Below, piece by piece: positions 27,432-37,752 of a stretch of DNA of 64,000 bases. Both the position numbers and the translations under genes were made by a program. The notes beneath the pieces were generated by a model. It worked only from the letters and a program-made list of their open reading frames with translations. It had not been told where the DNA came from and did not search any database. How positions within the stretch are numbered: position 1 is the stretch's first letter; every line of letters starts with the position of its first letter. Origin of the DNA: Sphaerisporangium sp040683095 (GTDB lineage: Bacteria > Actinomycetota > Actinomycetes > Streptosporangiales > Streptosporangiaceae); NCBI RefSeq assembly GCF_040683095.1, contig NZ_JBFBCI010000048.1:1-64000 (forward strand). The letters run 5' to 3'.

Positions 27432-27908
27432 ATGACGGATACTGAAACCACACGGCGTGCGATGATCCTCGGTGCGGGCGGCGCGGGCCTCGGCGTGGTG
27501 CTCACCGCGTGCAGCGGCTACGACTCCTCGGCCACGGTGGGCGGCGGCTCGTCGTCGGACCCGGCTCCCGCCTCCTCGTCGGCGGGCGACGCCCCGGCCG
27601 GCGCAGACTCCGCCGGGGGAGCGGGCGGCCTGGCGAAGACCGGTGACATCCCCAAGGGCGGCGGCAAGGTCTTCAAGGACCAGAACGTTGTGATCACCCA
27701 GCCCAACGACGGCGAGTTCAAGGCGTTCAGTGCCATCTGCACCCACCAGGGCTGCCCGGTCAACGCCGTGTCCGGCGGCACCATCAACTGTCCTTGCCAT
27801 GGCAGCAAGTTCAGCATCTCGGACGGTTCGGTGACCGCCGGCCCGGCGAAGAAGCCGCTCGAAGAGAAGCAGCTCAAGGTCGACGGCGACTCGATCAGTC
27901 TCGCGTGA
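27432..27908 (+). CDS. Rieske 2Fe-2S lipoprotein
   Basis: 158 residues. N-terminal TTRRAMILGAGGAGLGVVLTAC carries a twin Arg, a hydrophobic core and a lipobox-like LTAC, so it looks like a Tat-exported lipoprotein. A Ser/Ala/Pro-rich linker of about 45 residues follows. The Rieske domain has CTHQGCPV and CPCHGSKFS, giving the Cys-His pairs that hold the cluster. AGGAAGG precedes the ATG. It stands alone, not with cytochrome bc genes, so it is a small arsenite-oxidase-type or stand-alone Rieske protein; electron partner unknown. Confidence 0.9.
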   Translation: MTDTETTRRAMILGAGGAGLGVVLTACSGYDSSATVGGGSSSDPAPASSSAGDAPAGADSAGGAGGLAKTGDIPKGGGKVFKDQNVVITQPNDGEFKAFSAICTHQGCPVNAVSGGTINCPCHGSKFSISDGSVTAGPAKKPLEEKQLKVDGDSISLA

Positions 27909-27953
27909 CGTCGTGGCCGTGAACTAGCCGCCAGTGGCTCGGTCGCCGCGCGG

Positions 27954-27980
27954 GGGTGAAGGGGGCGATGCCCTTCACCC
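27954..27980 (+). terminator. terminator after the Rieske gene
   Basis: Perfect arms GGGTGAAGGG (27954-27963) and CCCTTCACCC (27971-27980), 7-base loop. The rest of the 400-bp space to uvrC (27909-28306) includes an AT-richer part (28010-28060) that probably carries the uvrC promoter; no gene is evident. Confidence 0.8.
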
Positions 27981-28306
27981 TCGCCCGTAGTCATGTCCGG
28001 GACCGAATTTCACCGGATATGTGCTGCCATATACCTTGATATCCGTATTGCGAGGTCTAACGGCGGTGTTCACCGCCTCCGGGATCGCTCCTTCCAAGGC
28101 CCCGGTCACGCGGCCTATCCGGCCGGCTTCGGAGGAAGCGGGCGGCCGTGCACAGGGCGTGTTCCGGCCGGAGGCGGTGGCCTTGATGGTGGTGCCGTCT
28201 CCTCCGTGGACGTGGCGGCGCCGGTGATCCTCCCGTCCGGCCTCCGGACCCCCGGGTGGCGTCCGATCGCCTTATTCTGTCGGCGGGTCCGGATAGGCTT
28301 TGAGGT

Positions 28307-30223
28307 GTGGTGAGACCCGCGAACAGCCCCTTGAGTTTCCGGCCCGAGCCCGGGTCGATCCCCGACTGCCCGGGGGTCTACCGGTACAGGGACGCCAATG
28401 GCCGGGTCATCTATGTCGGCAAGGCCAAAAGCCTGCGCCAGCGGCTCAACTCCTACTTCGCCGACTTCGCGAGCCTGCATCCGCGCACCCAGACGATGCT
28501 CACCACCGCCGCCGGCGTCGACTGGACGGTCGTCGGCACGGAGGTCGAGGCCCTCCAGCTCGAATACTCCTGGATCAAGGAGTTCGACCCCCGATTCAAC
28601 GTCAAATACCGCGACGACAAGTCCTATCCCTTCCTCGCCGTCACCATGGGGGAGGACTATCCGCGGGTTCAGGTGATGCGCGGCGCCAAGCGCAAGGGCA
28701 CCCGCTATTTCGGTCCCTATTCCCACGCCTGGGCGATCCGCGAGACCGTCGACCTGCTGCTGCGCGTGTTCCCGGTGCGCACCTGCTCGGCCGGGGTGTT
28801 CAAACGCGCCGGCCAGATCGGCCGCCCCTGCCTTCTCGGCTACATCGACAAGTGCTCGGCCCCGTGCGTCGGTCGCGTCAGCGAGGAGGAACACCGCCGC
28901 CTCGCCGAGGACTTCTGCGACTTCATGGCGGGCAACACCGGCCGGTTCATCAAGCGGCTGGAGCGCGAGATGCGCGAGGCCGCCTCCGCCGAGGAGTTCG
29001 AGCGGGCCGCCCGGATGCGCGACGACATCCAGGCGCTGCAGCGGGCGCTGGAGAAGCAGGCCGTGGTGCTCGGCGAGGGCACCGACTGCGACGTCGTCGC
29101 GCTCGCCGAAGACCCGCTGGAGGCCGCCGTCCAGGTCTTCTACGTGCGCGGCGGCCGCATCCGGGGCCAGCGCGGCTGGGTGGTCGACAAGGTAGAGGAG
29201 GCCGCGCCCGGTGAGCTCGTCGAGCACTTCCTGCTCCAGATGTACGGCGAGGCCGCGCCCGAGGCGGTGCCGCGGGAGGTCCTCGTGCCCGCCCTCCCGC
29301 CGGAGGCCGACGCGGTGGCCGAGCTCCTCGGCGAGCAGCGCGGCTCCCGGGTCGAGGTGCGGGTTCCCCGGCGCGGCGACAAGAAGACGCTCATGGAGAC
29401 CGTCGAGCGCAACGCCAAGGAGTCCCTGGCCCAGCACAAACTGCGCAGGGCGAGCGACCTCACCACCCGCAGCCGCGCCCTCCAGGAGATCGCCGACGCG
29501 CTCGACCTCGACCAGGCGCCCCTGCGCATCGAGTGCTACGACGTGTCCCACCTGCAGGGTGACGACGTCGTCGCCTCGATGGTCGTGTTCGAGGACGGCC
29601 TCGCGCGCAAGAGCGAGTACCGCCGCTTCGCGATCCGCGGCACGGCCGGCCAGGGCGACGTCGCCTCGATCTACGAGGTCATCTCCCGGCGGTTCAAGCG
29701 CCACCTGGAGGAGCGCTCCTCCGTCGGCGAGCTCGACCCCGAGCCGATCGACCCCGAGACCGGCAGGCCGCGCAAGTTCGCCTATCCGCCCAACCTGGTC
29801 GTGGTCGACGGCGGCCCGGCTCAGGTGGCGGCGGCCCAGCGGGCGCTCGACGAGCTCGGCGTCGACGACGTCGCCGTCAGCGGGCTCGCCAAGCGGCTGG
29901 AGGAGGTCTGGCTTCCCGGCGATGACCAGCCGGTCATCCTGCCCCGCAGCAGCGAAGGCCTTTATCTTCTCCAGAGGGTGCGCGATGAGGCCCACCGATT
30001 CGCCATCACCTACCATCGATCCAAACGCGCGAAGTCGCTCAAAGAGAGTGCTCTGGACGAGATTCGCGGGCTCGGCGCGGCGCGCAAGCAGGCTCTGCTG
30101 AAGCGCTTCGGATCCGTCAAGCGGTTACGCGGGGCCACGGTCGACGAGATCCGCGAGGTTCCCGGCATCGGCCTGTCCACGGCCGAGGCGATCGTTGCGG
30201 CGCTGAAGGGGGAGGGCACGTGA
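28307..30223 (+). CDS. uvrC: excinuclease ABC subunit C
   Basis: 638 residues. GIY-YIG domain at the N-terminus (GVYRYRDANGRVIYVGKAKS), Cys cluster TCSAGVFKRAGQIGRPC with CSAPC, UVR domain (SAEEFERAARMRDDIQAL), the RNase H-like endonuclease part (IECYDVSHLQGDDVVASMVV; VVVDGGPAQ) and C-terminal helix-hairpin-helix (VPGIGLSTAEAIVAAL). Makes both incisions around the lesion with UvrAB. GTG 28307; GTG 28310 is equivalent. Overlaps rapZ by GTGA, heading the uvrC-rapZ-yvcK-whiA operon known in actinobacteria. Confidence 0.96.
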   Translation: MVRPANSPLSFRPEPGSIPDCPGVYRYRDANGRVIYVGKAKSLRQRLNSYFADFASLHPRTQTMLTTAAGVDWTVVGTEVEALQLEYSWIKEFDPRFNVKYRDDKSYPFLAVTMGEDYPRVQVMRGAKRKGTRYFGPYSHAWAIRETVDLLLRVFPVRTCSAGVFKRAGQIGRPCLLGYIDKCSAPCVGRVSEEEHRRLAEDFCDFMAGNTGRFIKRLEREMREAASAEEFERAARMRDDIQALQRALEKQAVVLGEGTDCDVVALAEDPLEAAVQVFYVRGGRIRGQRGWVVDKVEEAAPGELVEHFLLQMYGEAAPEAVPREVLVPALPPEADAVAELLGEQRGSRVEVRVPRRGDKKTLMETVERNAKESLAQHKLRRASDLTTRSRALQEIADALDLDQAPLRIECYDVSHLQGDDVVASMVVFEDGLARKSEYRRFAIRGTAGQGDVASIYEVISRRFKRHLEERSSVGELDPEPIDPETGRPRKFAYPPNLVVVDGGPAQVAAAQRALDELGVDDVAVSGLAKRLEEVWLPGDDQPVILPRSSEGLYLLQRVRDEAHRFAITYHRSKRAKSLKESALDEIRGLGAARKQALLKRFGSVKRLRGATVDEIREVPGIGLSTAEAIVAALKGEGT

Positions 30224-31326
30224 ACGAGCACACGAACCGGCACGACGACGACCACGGCACCGGGCCGTCGGCGCCGGGCGCGCCGCCCGCGCCGCCGCCG
30301 CACGGCGCCCGGGGCGTTCCGGCGTCGCCGAAGGGCGGCCAGGACGTCGTCCCGCTGCCGGGCGACCGGCCGGACGCCGGCGTGCCGCCGGCCTCCGCGG
30401 AGGGCTCCGGAACGGCGTACGGCGGTCATGGCGCGGTCCACCCGCCAGGGGAGCGGCGCGCGGCGGGGGACACCGCGTTCGTCATCGTGACCGGAATGTC
30501 CGGAGCCGGGCGCAGTACGGCGGCCAAGGCCCTGGAGGACCTCGGCTGGTTCGTCATCGACAACCTGCCGCCGGGCATGCTGTTCGCCATGGCCGAGGAG
30601 GCCGGGCGGGTCAAGCTCGCCACCGACAAGGTCGCCGCCGTCGTGGACGTGCGCAGCCTGGCGTTCACCACCGACCTCAACTCCGCCATCGAGGAACTCG
30701 AGGCGCGCGGCGTCGCCGTCCGGGTGGTGTTCCTGGAGGCCGGCGACGAAGGGCTCGTCCGCCGCTTCGAGAACGTCCGGCGTCCCCACCCGCTCCAGGG
30801 GGAGGGGCGGCTGGTCGACGGCATCGCCCGCGAGCGCGGCATCCTGCGGGAGGTCCGCGCCAACGCCGACCTGGTCATCGACACGTCCTCGCTCAACGTG
30901 CACGAGCTGCGCGGGAAGATCGTCTCGTTCTTCGGCGGCGAGGACCGCCCCGGCCTGCGGGTCAACGTGGTGTCCTTCGGCTTCAAGTACGGCCTGCCGG
31001 TCGACGCCGACCTGGTGGTCGACTGCCGTTTCCTGCCCAACCCCCACTGGGTGCCCGAGCTGCGCGCGATGAACGGCCTCGACACCCCCGTGCGCGACTA
31101 CGTTCTCAGCCAGGCGGGCGCCAAGGAGTTCCTGGACGCCTACGAGGAGGTGCTGGGTGTCGTGGCCGCCGGATACGTCCGCGAGGGCAAGGGGTATGCC
31201 ACCCTCGCCGTGGGCTGCACGGGCGGCAAGCACCGCAGCGTGGCCATGTCCGAGCAGATCGGCGCCCGGTTGCGCGAGCGCGGCATGGAAGTGCAGGTGA
31301 GCCATCGGGATGTGGGCCGCGAGTGA
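30220..31326 (+). CDS. rapZ: RapZ family nucleotide-binding protein
   Basis: 368 residues. Residues 1-84 are a Pro/Gly/Ala/His-rich extension absent from the enteric protein. The core starts FVIVTGMSGAGRSTAAKALED with the Walker A, then VVDVRS, and the C-terminal domain ends with LAVGCTGGKHRSVAMSEQI. In E. coli RapZ senses glucosamine-6-phosphate and guides RNase E to sRNA GlmZ; actinobacteria lack that sRNA, so the role here is open, with yvcK and whiA as constant neighbours. GTGA overlap with uvrC and with the next frame. Confidence 0.93.
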   Translation: MNEHTNRHDDDHGTGPSAPGAPPAPPPHGARGVPASPKGGQDVVPLPGDRPDAGVPPASAEGSGTAYGGHGAVHPPGERRAAGDTAFVIVTGMSGAGRSTAAKALEDLGWFVIDNLPPGMLFAMAEEAGRVKLATDKVAAVVDVRSLAFTTDLNSAIEELEARGVAVRVVFLEAGDEGLVRRFENVRRPHPLQGEGRLVDGIARERGILREVRANADLVIDTSSLNVHELRGKIVSFFGGEDRPGLRVNVVSFGFKYGLPVDADLVVDCRFLPNPHWVPELRAMNGLDTPVRDYVLSQAGAKEFLDAYEEVLGVVAAGYVREGKGYATLAVGCTGGKHRSVAMSEQIGARLRERGMEVQVSHRDVGRE

Positions 31327-31562
31327 GCGACGAGAGCGGGGCGTCGCCGGGCACGTCCCGAGGTGAGGCCCCGGGCGGGCGCCCCGTCGATGACGCCGGG
31401 GAAGAGGGCGGCGAAGGTCCCCGCTGTCCGCCGTTCCCGCGCGCCCGCGCCCGTTGGCACGCTCTACTGCCCGCCGGGTCGATCCCCGTCGGGGCGCCCA
31501 GGCCGAGCGGGCTCTCCCCTGGTGCGGCGGTTTCCTCCGATGCGGCCGTTTCCCGCGGCCGT

Positions 31563-31668
31563 GCCGTCGCGTGGGGGCCCGCCGTTTCTGCCGCCGTCGC
31601 CTGGGGGCGCGGCGTTGGCCGTGGCACGGCCTTTCCTGCTTCTCGCGGCGCTGCCGTCGCCTGGGGGC
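31563..31668 (+). repeat. 30-bp period repeats between rapZ and yvcK
   Basis: GCCGTCGCSTGGGGGC recurs at 31563, 31593 and 31653, offsets of 30 and 60 bp. In the yvcK frame they encode decapeptide variants with AVAWGP, AVAWGR and AVAWGP. The frame stays open from 31323, which overlaps the rapZ stop, to yvcK. Confidence 0.7.
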
Positions 31669-31883
31669 CTGCCGTCGCCGGTGGCGCGGGTTTTTCCGCC
31701 GGCGACGCGCGTGACGCCGGGCAGGGCGTCGCCGGTGCGGGGGCCTCACGGGGGTGGCCGTCGGGTCCCGATGAGGGCGGGACGGCGGGCGCTGGGGGCG
31801 CCGGAGGGTCGGGCCCGGTGGCGGGCGGTGAGGGTGAGGGGCGGCCTCGGCGGGGCTGTCGCTCGGAACCGAGAGGAGATCGC

Positions 31884-32819
31884 GTGGGCCAGGGCGCCAA
31901 GGTGGTCGCGTTCGGCGGTGGCCACGGCCTGTACGCCTCTCTGTCGGCCCTGCGCAGGGTGACGAGCGAGCTGACGGCCGTGGTGACGGTCGCCGACGAC
32001 GGGGGCTCCAGCGGCCGTCTGAGGCGCGAACTCGGCGTGCTCCCGCCCGGCGACCTGCGCATGGCGCTCGCGGCGCTGTGCGGGGACGACGACTGGGGCC
32101 AGACCTGGAGCAAGGTCGTCCAGCACCGCTTCCGCAGCGAGGGCGAGTTACACGGGCACGCGGTCGGTAATCTGCTGATCGTGGCGCTGTGGGAGCTGCT
32201 CGACGATCCCGTGGCGGGCCTCGACTGGGTGGGGCGCCTGCTCGGGGCGCACGGCCGGGTGCTGCCGATGGCGTCGGTGCCGATCGACATCGAGGCCGAG
32301 GTCGAGCTGGACGGCCGGGTGACGGTCGTCCGCGGCCAGGTGGCCTGCGCGCTGACCCCGGGCAACGTCCAGGCGATCTCCCTGGTGCCCGCGGACCCGC
32401 CCGCCTGCCCCGAGGCCGTCGAGGCGGTGGCGGAGGCCGACTGGGTGGTGTTCGGCCCCGGCTCGTGGTTCACCAGCGTGATGCCGCACTTCAAGGTGCC
32501 CCGGCTCGCCGAGGCGCTGCACGGCACCTCCGCCCGCAGGGTGGTCGCGCTCAACCTCGCCCCGCAGCCCGGCGAGACCGACGGCTTCTCGGCGGGCAAA
32601 CACCTGCAGGTGTTGCGCGAGCACGCCCCCGACCTGACCGTCGACGTCGTGCTGGCCGACCACCGGGCCGCCGGGGACCGCGACGAGCTGGAGAAGGCCG
32701 CCGACGCCCTCGGCGCGCGGCTGGTGCTGGCCGACGTCGCAGCCTCCGACGGCTCGCCGAGACATGATGCACGACGGCTTGCCTTGGTCCTGGACGAGAT
32801 TTTCCGTGGGAAGCGTTGA
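31884..32819 (+). CDS. yvcK: YvcK/CofD-like gluconeogenesis factor
   Basis: 311 residues from GTG 31884, which follows GAGAGGAG. The core begins VVAFGGGHGLYASL, then VVTVADDGGSSGRLR, the HGHAVGNLLI segment and VFGPGSWFTSVMPH, all typical of the CofD/YvcK fold that binds UDP-sugars. It is needed for carbon-source adaptation and cell-wall metabolism in Bacillus and Mycobacterium (CuvA). The same frame is open for 187 codons upstream to 31323, rich in Gly, Ala and decapeptide repeats, so a longer form of about 498 residues is possible. Spacing to whiA is 138 bp. Confidence 0.92.
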   Translation: MGQGAKVVAFGGGHGLYASLSALRRVTSELTAVVTVADDGGSSGRLRRELGVLPPGDLRMALAALCGDDDWGQTWSKVVQHRFRSEGELHGHAVGNLLIVALWELLDDPVAGLDWVGRLLGAHGRVLPMASVPIDIEAEVELDGRVTVVRGQVACALTPGNVQAISLVPADPPACPEAVEAVAEADWVVFGPGSWFTSVMPHFKVPRLAEALHGTSARRVVALNLAPQPGETDGFSAGKHLQVLREHAPDLTVDVVLADHRAAGDRDELEKAADALGARLVLADVAASDGSPRHDARRLALVLDEIFRGKR

Positions 32820-32957
32820 TCCTGGTCAGCGCGCCCACGGGGTGCGAGAGACTTGCCGGGGGCCGATGGAGCCGCGTCGCCTGCCCGCCACCCACGCGTG
32901 GCGCGACGAGGCGGCTCCGACCAGGAGACGGGTCTGTATGGGGGAGGACACACGCAC

Positions 32958-33938
32958 ATGGCCATGACGGGTGTGGTGAAGGACGAGCTGAGCCGGCTCG
33001 CGGTGCTCAAGCCTTGCTGCCGCAAGGCCGAGGTGTCGACGCTGCTGCGGTTCGCGAGCGGGCTTCACCTGGTGGGCGGGCGCATCGTCATCGAGGCCGA
33101 GCTCGACACCAATGTCACCGCCCGGCGTCTGATCAAGGACATCGGCGAGGTTTTCGGGCACAAGGCCGAGGTCCTGGTGCTGGCGCCCGCCGGGCTGCGC
33201 AAGGGCTCGCGGTACGTCGTGCGGGTGTACCGCGACGGTGAGGCGCTGGCCCGCCAGACCGGCTTGATCGACAACCATGGCCGGCCGGTTCGCGGCCTGC
33301 CGCGGCAGGTGGTGTCGGGGGCGACGTGCGACGCAGAGGCGGCCTGGCGCGGCGCGTTCCTGGCCCACGGCTCCCTGACCGAGCCCGGCCGCTCGATGTC
33401 ACTGGAGGTCACCTGCCCGGGCCCGGAGGCAGCGCTCGCGCTCGTCGGCTCCGCCCGGCGGCTCAAGATCCACGCCAAGGCGCGGGAGGTGCGCGGCGTC
33501 GACCGGGTGGTGGTGAGGGACGGCGACGCGATCAGCGCGCTGCTGACCCGCCTCGGCGCCCACGACAGCGTGCTGGCCTGGGAGGAACGCCGCATGCGCC
33601 GCGAGGTGCGCGCCACCGCCCACCGCCTGGCCAACTTCGACGACGCCAACCTGCGCAGGTCGGCCCGCGCCGCGGTGGCCGCAGGCGCGCGGGTGCAGCG
33701 CGCGCTGGAGATCCTCGGCGACGACGCCCCCGAGCACCTGGTGGTCGCCGGCCGGCTGCGCGTCGAGCACAAGCAGGCGTCCCTGGAGGAGCTCGGCCAG
33801 ATCGCCGACCCCCCGCTGACCAAGGACGCCATCGCCGGCCGCATCCGCCGCCTGCTGGCGATGGCCGACAAACGGGCCTCCGACCTGGGCATCGCCAGCA
33901 CGGACGCCAACCTGACCGCCGACATGCTCGCCCCCTGA
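32958..33938 (+). CDS. whiA: sporulation regulator WhiA
   Basis: 326 residues. LAGLIDADG-type N-terminal domain (CCRKAEVSTLLRFASGLH; EAAWRGAFLAHGSLTEPGRS) and a C-terminal helix-turn-helix (ASLEELGQIADPPLTKDAIA then RIRRLLAMADK). WhiA acts with WhiB to switch on division and stop growth at sporulation in Streptomyces. ATG 32958 gives MAMTGVVKDELSRL, the same start as in Streptomyces, with GGGAGGAC upstream. Sequence identity is highest in the HTH and the HGSLTEPGRS region. Confidence 0.96.
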   Translation: MAMTGVVKDELSRLAVLKPCCRKAEVSTLLRFASGLHLVGGRIVIEAELDTNVTARRLIKDIGEVFGHKAEVLVLAPAGLRKGSRYVVRVYRDGEALARQTGLIDNHGRPVRGLPRQVVSGATCDAEAAWRGAFLAHGSLTEPGRSMSLEVTCPGPEAALALVGSARRLKIHAKAREVRGVDRVVVRDGDAISALLTRLGAHDSVLAWEERRMRREVRATAHRLANFDDANLRRSARAAVAAGARVQRALEILGDDAPEHLVVAGRLRVEHKQASLEELGQIADPPLTKDAIAGRIRRLLAMADKRASDLGIASTDANLTADMLAP

Positions 33939-34328
33939 TCCGGACCGCCGCGACGGGGTCGGCCGCCGGCCGGACCGCGGACGGTGTGGCGCGACCCGCC
34001 GCCGGGACCTGAGGGACGGCAGGGACCTGGGGGAATCCGGCAGCGGCACGAGTCGGCGCGCCGGGACCGCTCCCACGGGAGGTTTCGGGCGCGGGCGTTC
34101 GGGTGGGGATCACGGCCTTCGGGTGGCCTCGACGTGAGGCGCGGCGGCGTGGCGGAGAATTTTGATCAGGGCTTTGACCAGGGGAGACGCTATCCTTACC
34201 AAGGCCGGTGCGCGAAGGGTGGAGCCCGGTGGTCTACACCAATTGGCACCCGGTAGGGTTATCTGAGGTTTCAGCCCGCCACGACGCCGGCATGAGCCGG
34301 CGTACGACGTTCGAGGAGATCTGTTTCC
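33939..34328. other. non-coding interval before gap
   Basis: 390 bp with no gene. TTGACC at 34174-34179 and TATCCT at 34191-34196 are promoter-like but only 11 bp apart; TAGGGT at 34254 is another -10 candidate. The glycolytic operon promoter is expected here. Confidence 0.35.
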
Positions 34329-35332
<1,004 letters not shown>

Positions 35333-35333
<1 letters not shown>

Positions 35334-36520
35334 TGCGGACCATCGACTCGCTTGACGTGAAGGGCCGGCGCGTCCTGGTGCGCGCCGACCTCAACGTCCC
35401 CCTCGACGGGGACACCATCACCGACGACGGCCGCATCCGCGCCTCGGTCCCGACGATCTCGTCGCTGGCCGGGCGCGGGGCGCGCGTCATCGTCTGCGCC
35501 CACCTCGGCCGTCCCAAGGGCAAGGTGGCGCCGGAGTTCTCCCTGGCGCCGGTGGCCGCCCGCCTGGGCGAGTTGCTCGGCGCCCCGGTGAAGTTCGCCT
35601 CCGACGTCGTCGGGGAATCGGCGCGTGAGATCGCCGAGGGCCTGGCCGACGGCGAGGTCGCGCTGCTGGAGAACCTGCGCTTCGAGCCGGGCGAGGAGTC
35701 CAAGGACGACGAGGCGCGCGGCGCGTTCGCCGGCAGGCTGGCCGCCCTCGCCGAGCTGTACGTCGGCGACGGGTTCGGCGCGGTCCACCGCAAGCACGCC
35801 AGCGTCTACGACGTGCCGAAGCTGCTCCCGCACGCCGCGGGCGGCCTGATCGTGGCCGAGGTCGAGGTCCTCAAGAAGCTCACCGAGGACCCCGCGCGGC
35901 CGTACGCCGTGGTGCTCGGCGGCGCGAAGGTCTCCGACAAGCTCGGCGTGATCGCCAACCTGCTCGCCAAGGTCGACCGCCTGATCATCGGCGGCGGCAT
36001 GGCGTACACCTTCCTCAAGGCCCAGGGCCACGAGGTCGGCAAGTCCCTGCTGCAGGAGGACCAGCTCGACAAGGTCCGGGGCTTCATCGCCGAGGCCGAG
36101 AAGCGCGGCGTCGAGCTCGTCCTGCCGGTGGACGTCCTCGCGGCGACCGAGTTCGCCCCGGACGCCGAGCACGAGGCGGTCGCGTCGACGGCGATCCCGT
36201 CCGACCGCGAGGGGCTCGACATCGGCCCGAAGACGCGCGAGCTGTTCGCCTCCAAGCTGTCCGACGCCGCGACGGTGTTCTGGAACGGCCCGATGGGCGT
36301 GTTCGAGTTCGACGCGTTCTCCGGCGGCACGCGCGCCGTGGCCGAGGCGCTGATCGCCGCGGGCGCGTTCACCGTCGTCGGTGGTGGCGACTCCGCCGCC
36401 GCCGTGCGTAAGCTCGGTCTCCCCGAGGACGGCTTCTCCCACATCTCCACCGGTGGCGGGGCCAGCCTGGAATACCTCGAGGGCAAGACCCTGCCCGGAC
36501 TCGCCGCGCTGGAGGACTGA
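35333..36520 (+). CDS. pgk: phosphoglycerate kinase
   Basis: 395 residues. GRRVLVRADLNVPLD, AHLGRPKGK, LLENLRFEPGEE and the C-terminal GGGDSAAAVRKLG and HISTGGGASLEYLEGK loops are the phosphoglycerate kinase signatures. Makes ATP from 1,3-bisphosphoglycerate. ATG overlaps the gap stop by one base; tpiA follows after 7 bp. Confidence 0.97.
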
Positions 36521-36527
36521 GCGACAT

Positions 36528-37313
36528 ATGAGCACCGCCCGCAAGCCGCTCATGGCCGGCAACTGGAAGATGAACCTCAACCACCTCGAGGCCATCGCGC
36601 ACGTCCAGAAGCTGGCGTTCTCGCTGACCGACAAGGACTTCGACCGCACCGAGGTGGCGGTGTTGCCGCCGTTCATCGATCTGCGCAGCGTGCAGACCCT
36701 GGTGGACGGCGACAAGCTCCGCATCGTCTACGGGGCGCAGGACCTGTCGGTCCATGACAGCGGGGCCTACACCGGGGAGATCTCCGGTTCGATGCTCGCC
36801 AAGCTCGGCTGCACGTTCGTGCTGGCCGGCCACTCCGAGCGGCGCGAGTACCACGGCGAGGACGACCACGTCGTCAACACCAAGGTGCAGGCGGCCTACC
36901 GTCACTCGCTCACGCCCATCCTGTGCGTGGGCGAGGGCCTGGCCATCCGCCAGGCCGGCGGTCACGTCGCCTACTGCCTGTCCCAGCTCGACATCGCGCT
37001 GAACGGTGTCAAGACCGACCAGGCCAAGTCGCTCGTCATCGCCTACGAGCCGGTCTGGGCGATCGGCACCGGCGAGGTCGCCACGCCTGAAGACGCTCAG
37101 GAGGTCTGCGCGGCGATCCGCGTGCGACTCGCCGAGCTGTACGACGGTGAGGTGGCCGCCGCCATCCGTATCCTTTACGGTGGGTCGGTCAAGTCCGGCA
37201 ACATCGCCGGCATCATGGCGCAGGCCGATGTCGACGGGGCCCTGGTCGGTGGCGCGAGCCTCGACCCGGCCGAGTTCGCCAAGATATGCCGATTTGGCGA
37301 ATTGTCGGGCTAA
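36528..37313 (+). CDS. tpiA: triosephosphate isomerase
   Basis: 261 residues. GNWKMNLNHLEA with the catalytic Lys, GHSERREYHGE with the His electrophile, AYEPVWAIGTG with the catalytic Glu, and LYGGSVKSGN plus GALVGGASLDP for the phosphate site. Interconverts dihydroxyacetone phosphate and glyceraldehyde-3-phosphate. Third gene of the glycolytic operon; secG follows 129 bp later. Confidence 0.97.
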   Translation: MSTARKPLMAGNWKMNLNHLEAIAHVQKLAFSLTDKDFDRTEVAVLPPFIDLRSVQTLVDGDKLRIVYGAQDLSVHDSGAYTGEISGSMLAKLGCTFVLAGHSERREYHGEDDHVVNTKVQAAYRHSLTPILCVGEGLAIRQAGGHVAYCLSQLDIALNGVKTDQAKSLVIAYEPVWAIGTGEVATPEDAQEVCAAIRVRLAELYDGEVAAAIRILYGGSVKSGNIAGIMAQADVDGALVGGASLDPAEFAKICRFGELSG

Positions 37314-37442
37314 GCTGAGCTGTTTCGGAGGTGCGAGTTGACATTACGACGTACCCTCGAAGAGATACTTTGAATCGTCACCCGGCGAAGGTCGGGCAGG
37401 TCAGGTCGCGCTACGGCGCACGTAACAGGGAACAGGTCACCG

Positions 37443-37673
37443 GTGACTATTGGCATCTCGATCGCCCTCATCCTGTCGAGCGCTCTCATGGTGCTGCTCG
37501 TACTGCTCCACAAGGGCAAGGGCGGAGGCCTCTCGGACCTCTTCGGAGGCGGGTTCACGTCGTCGTTCGGCGGGTCTTCGGTGGTGGAGCGGAACCTCGA
37601 CCGCCTCACGATCATCACCGGCGCGGTCTGGTTCGTGTGCATCATCGCGCTGGGCCTGATCCTCAAACCGTAA
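37443..37673 (+). CDS. secG: preprotein translocase subunit SecG
   Basis: 76 residues with two membrane helices (IALILSSALMVLLVLLHKG and ITGAVWFVCIIALGLIL) joined by the Gly-rich loop GGGLSDLFGGGFTSSFGGSS typical of SecG. Small subunit of SecYEG that aids export. The GTG at 37443 follows AGGGAACAGGTCACCG. Location after tpiA is conserved in actinobacteria and many Firmicutes. Confidence 0.94.
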   Translation: MTIGISIALILSSALMVLLVLLHKGKGGGLSDLFGGGFTSSFGGSSVVERNLDRLTIITGAVWFVCIIALGLILKP

Positions 37674-37710
37674 GCCGCCCGCCCGGGTCCGGGCCTGACA
37701 GTGATTCTTT

Positions 37711-37730
37711 CCCCCGCTTCAGGGCGGGGG
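37711..37730 (+). terminator. hairpin between secG and rbpA
   Basis: CCCCCGC (37711-37717) and GCGGGGG (37724-37730) with a 6-base loop, preceded by a T-rich GATTCTTT. It would end the gap-pgk-tpiA-secG transcript, although rbpA starts only 22 bp later. Confidence 0.6.
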
Positions 37731-37752
37731 CGATCTAGCGAGGAGTTCTTCC

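Noticed and set aside
34174..34196. TTGACC and TATCCT as promoter of gap
   Set aside because: The spacing of 11 bp is too short for a normal promoter; kept only as a note in the interval entry.
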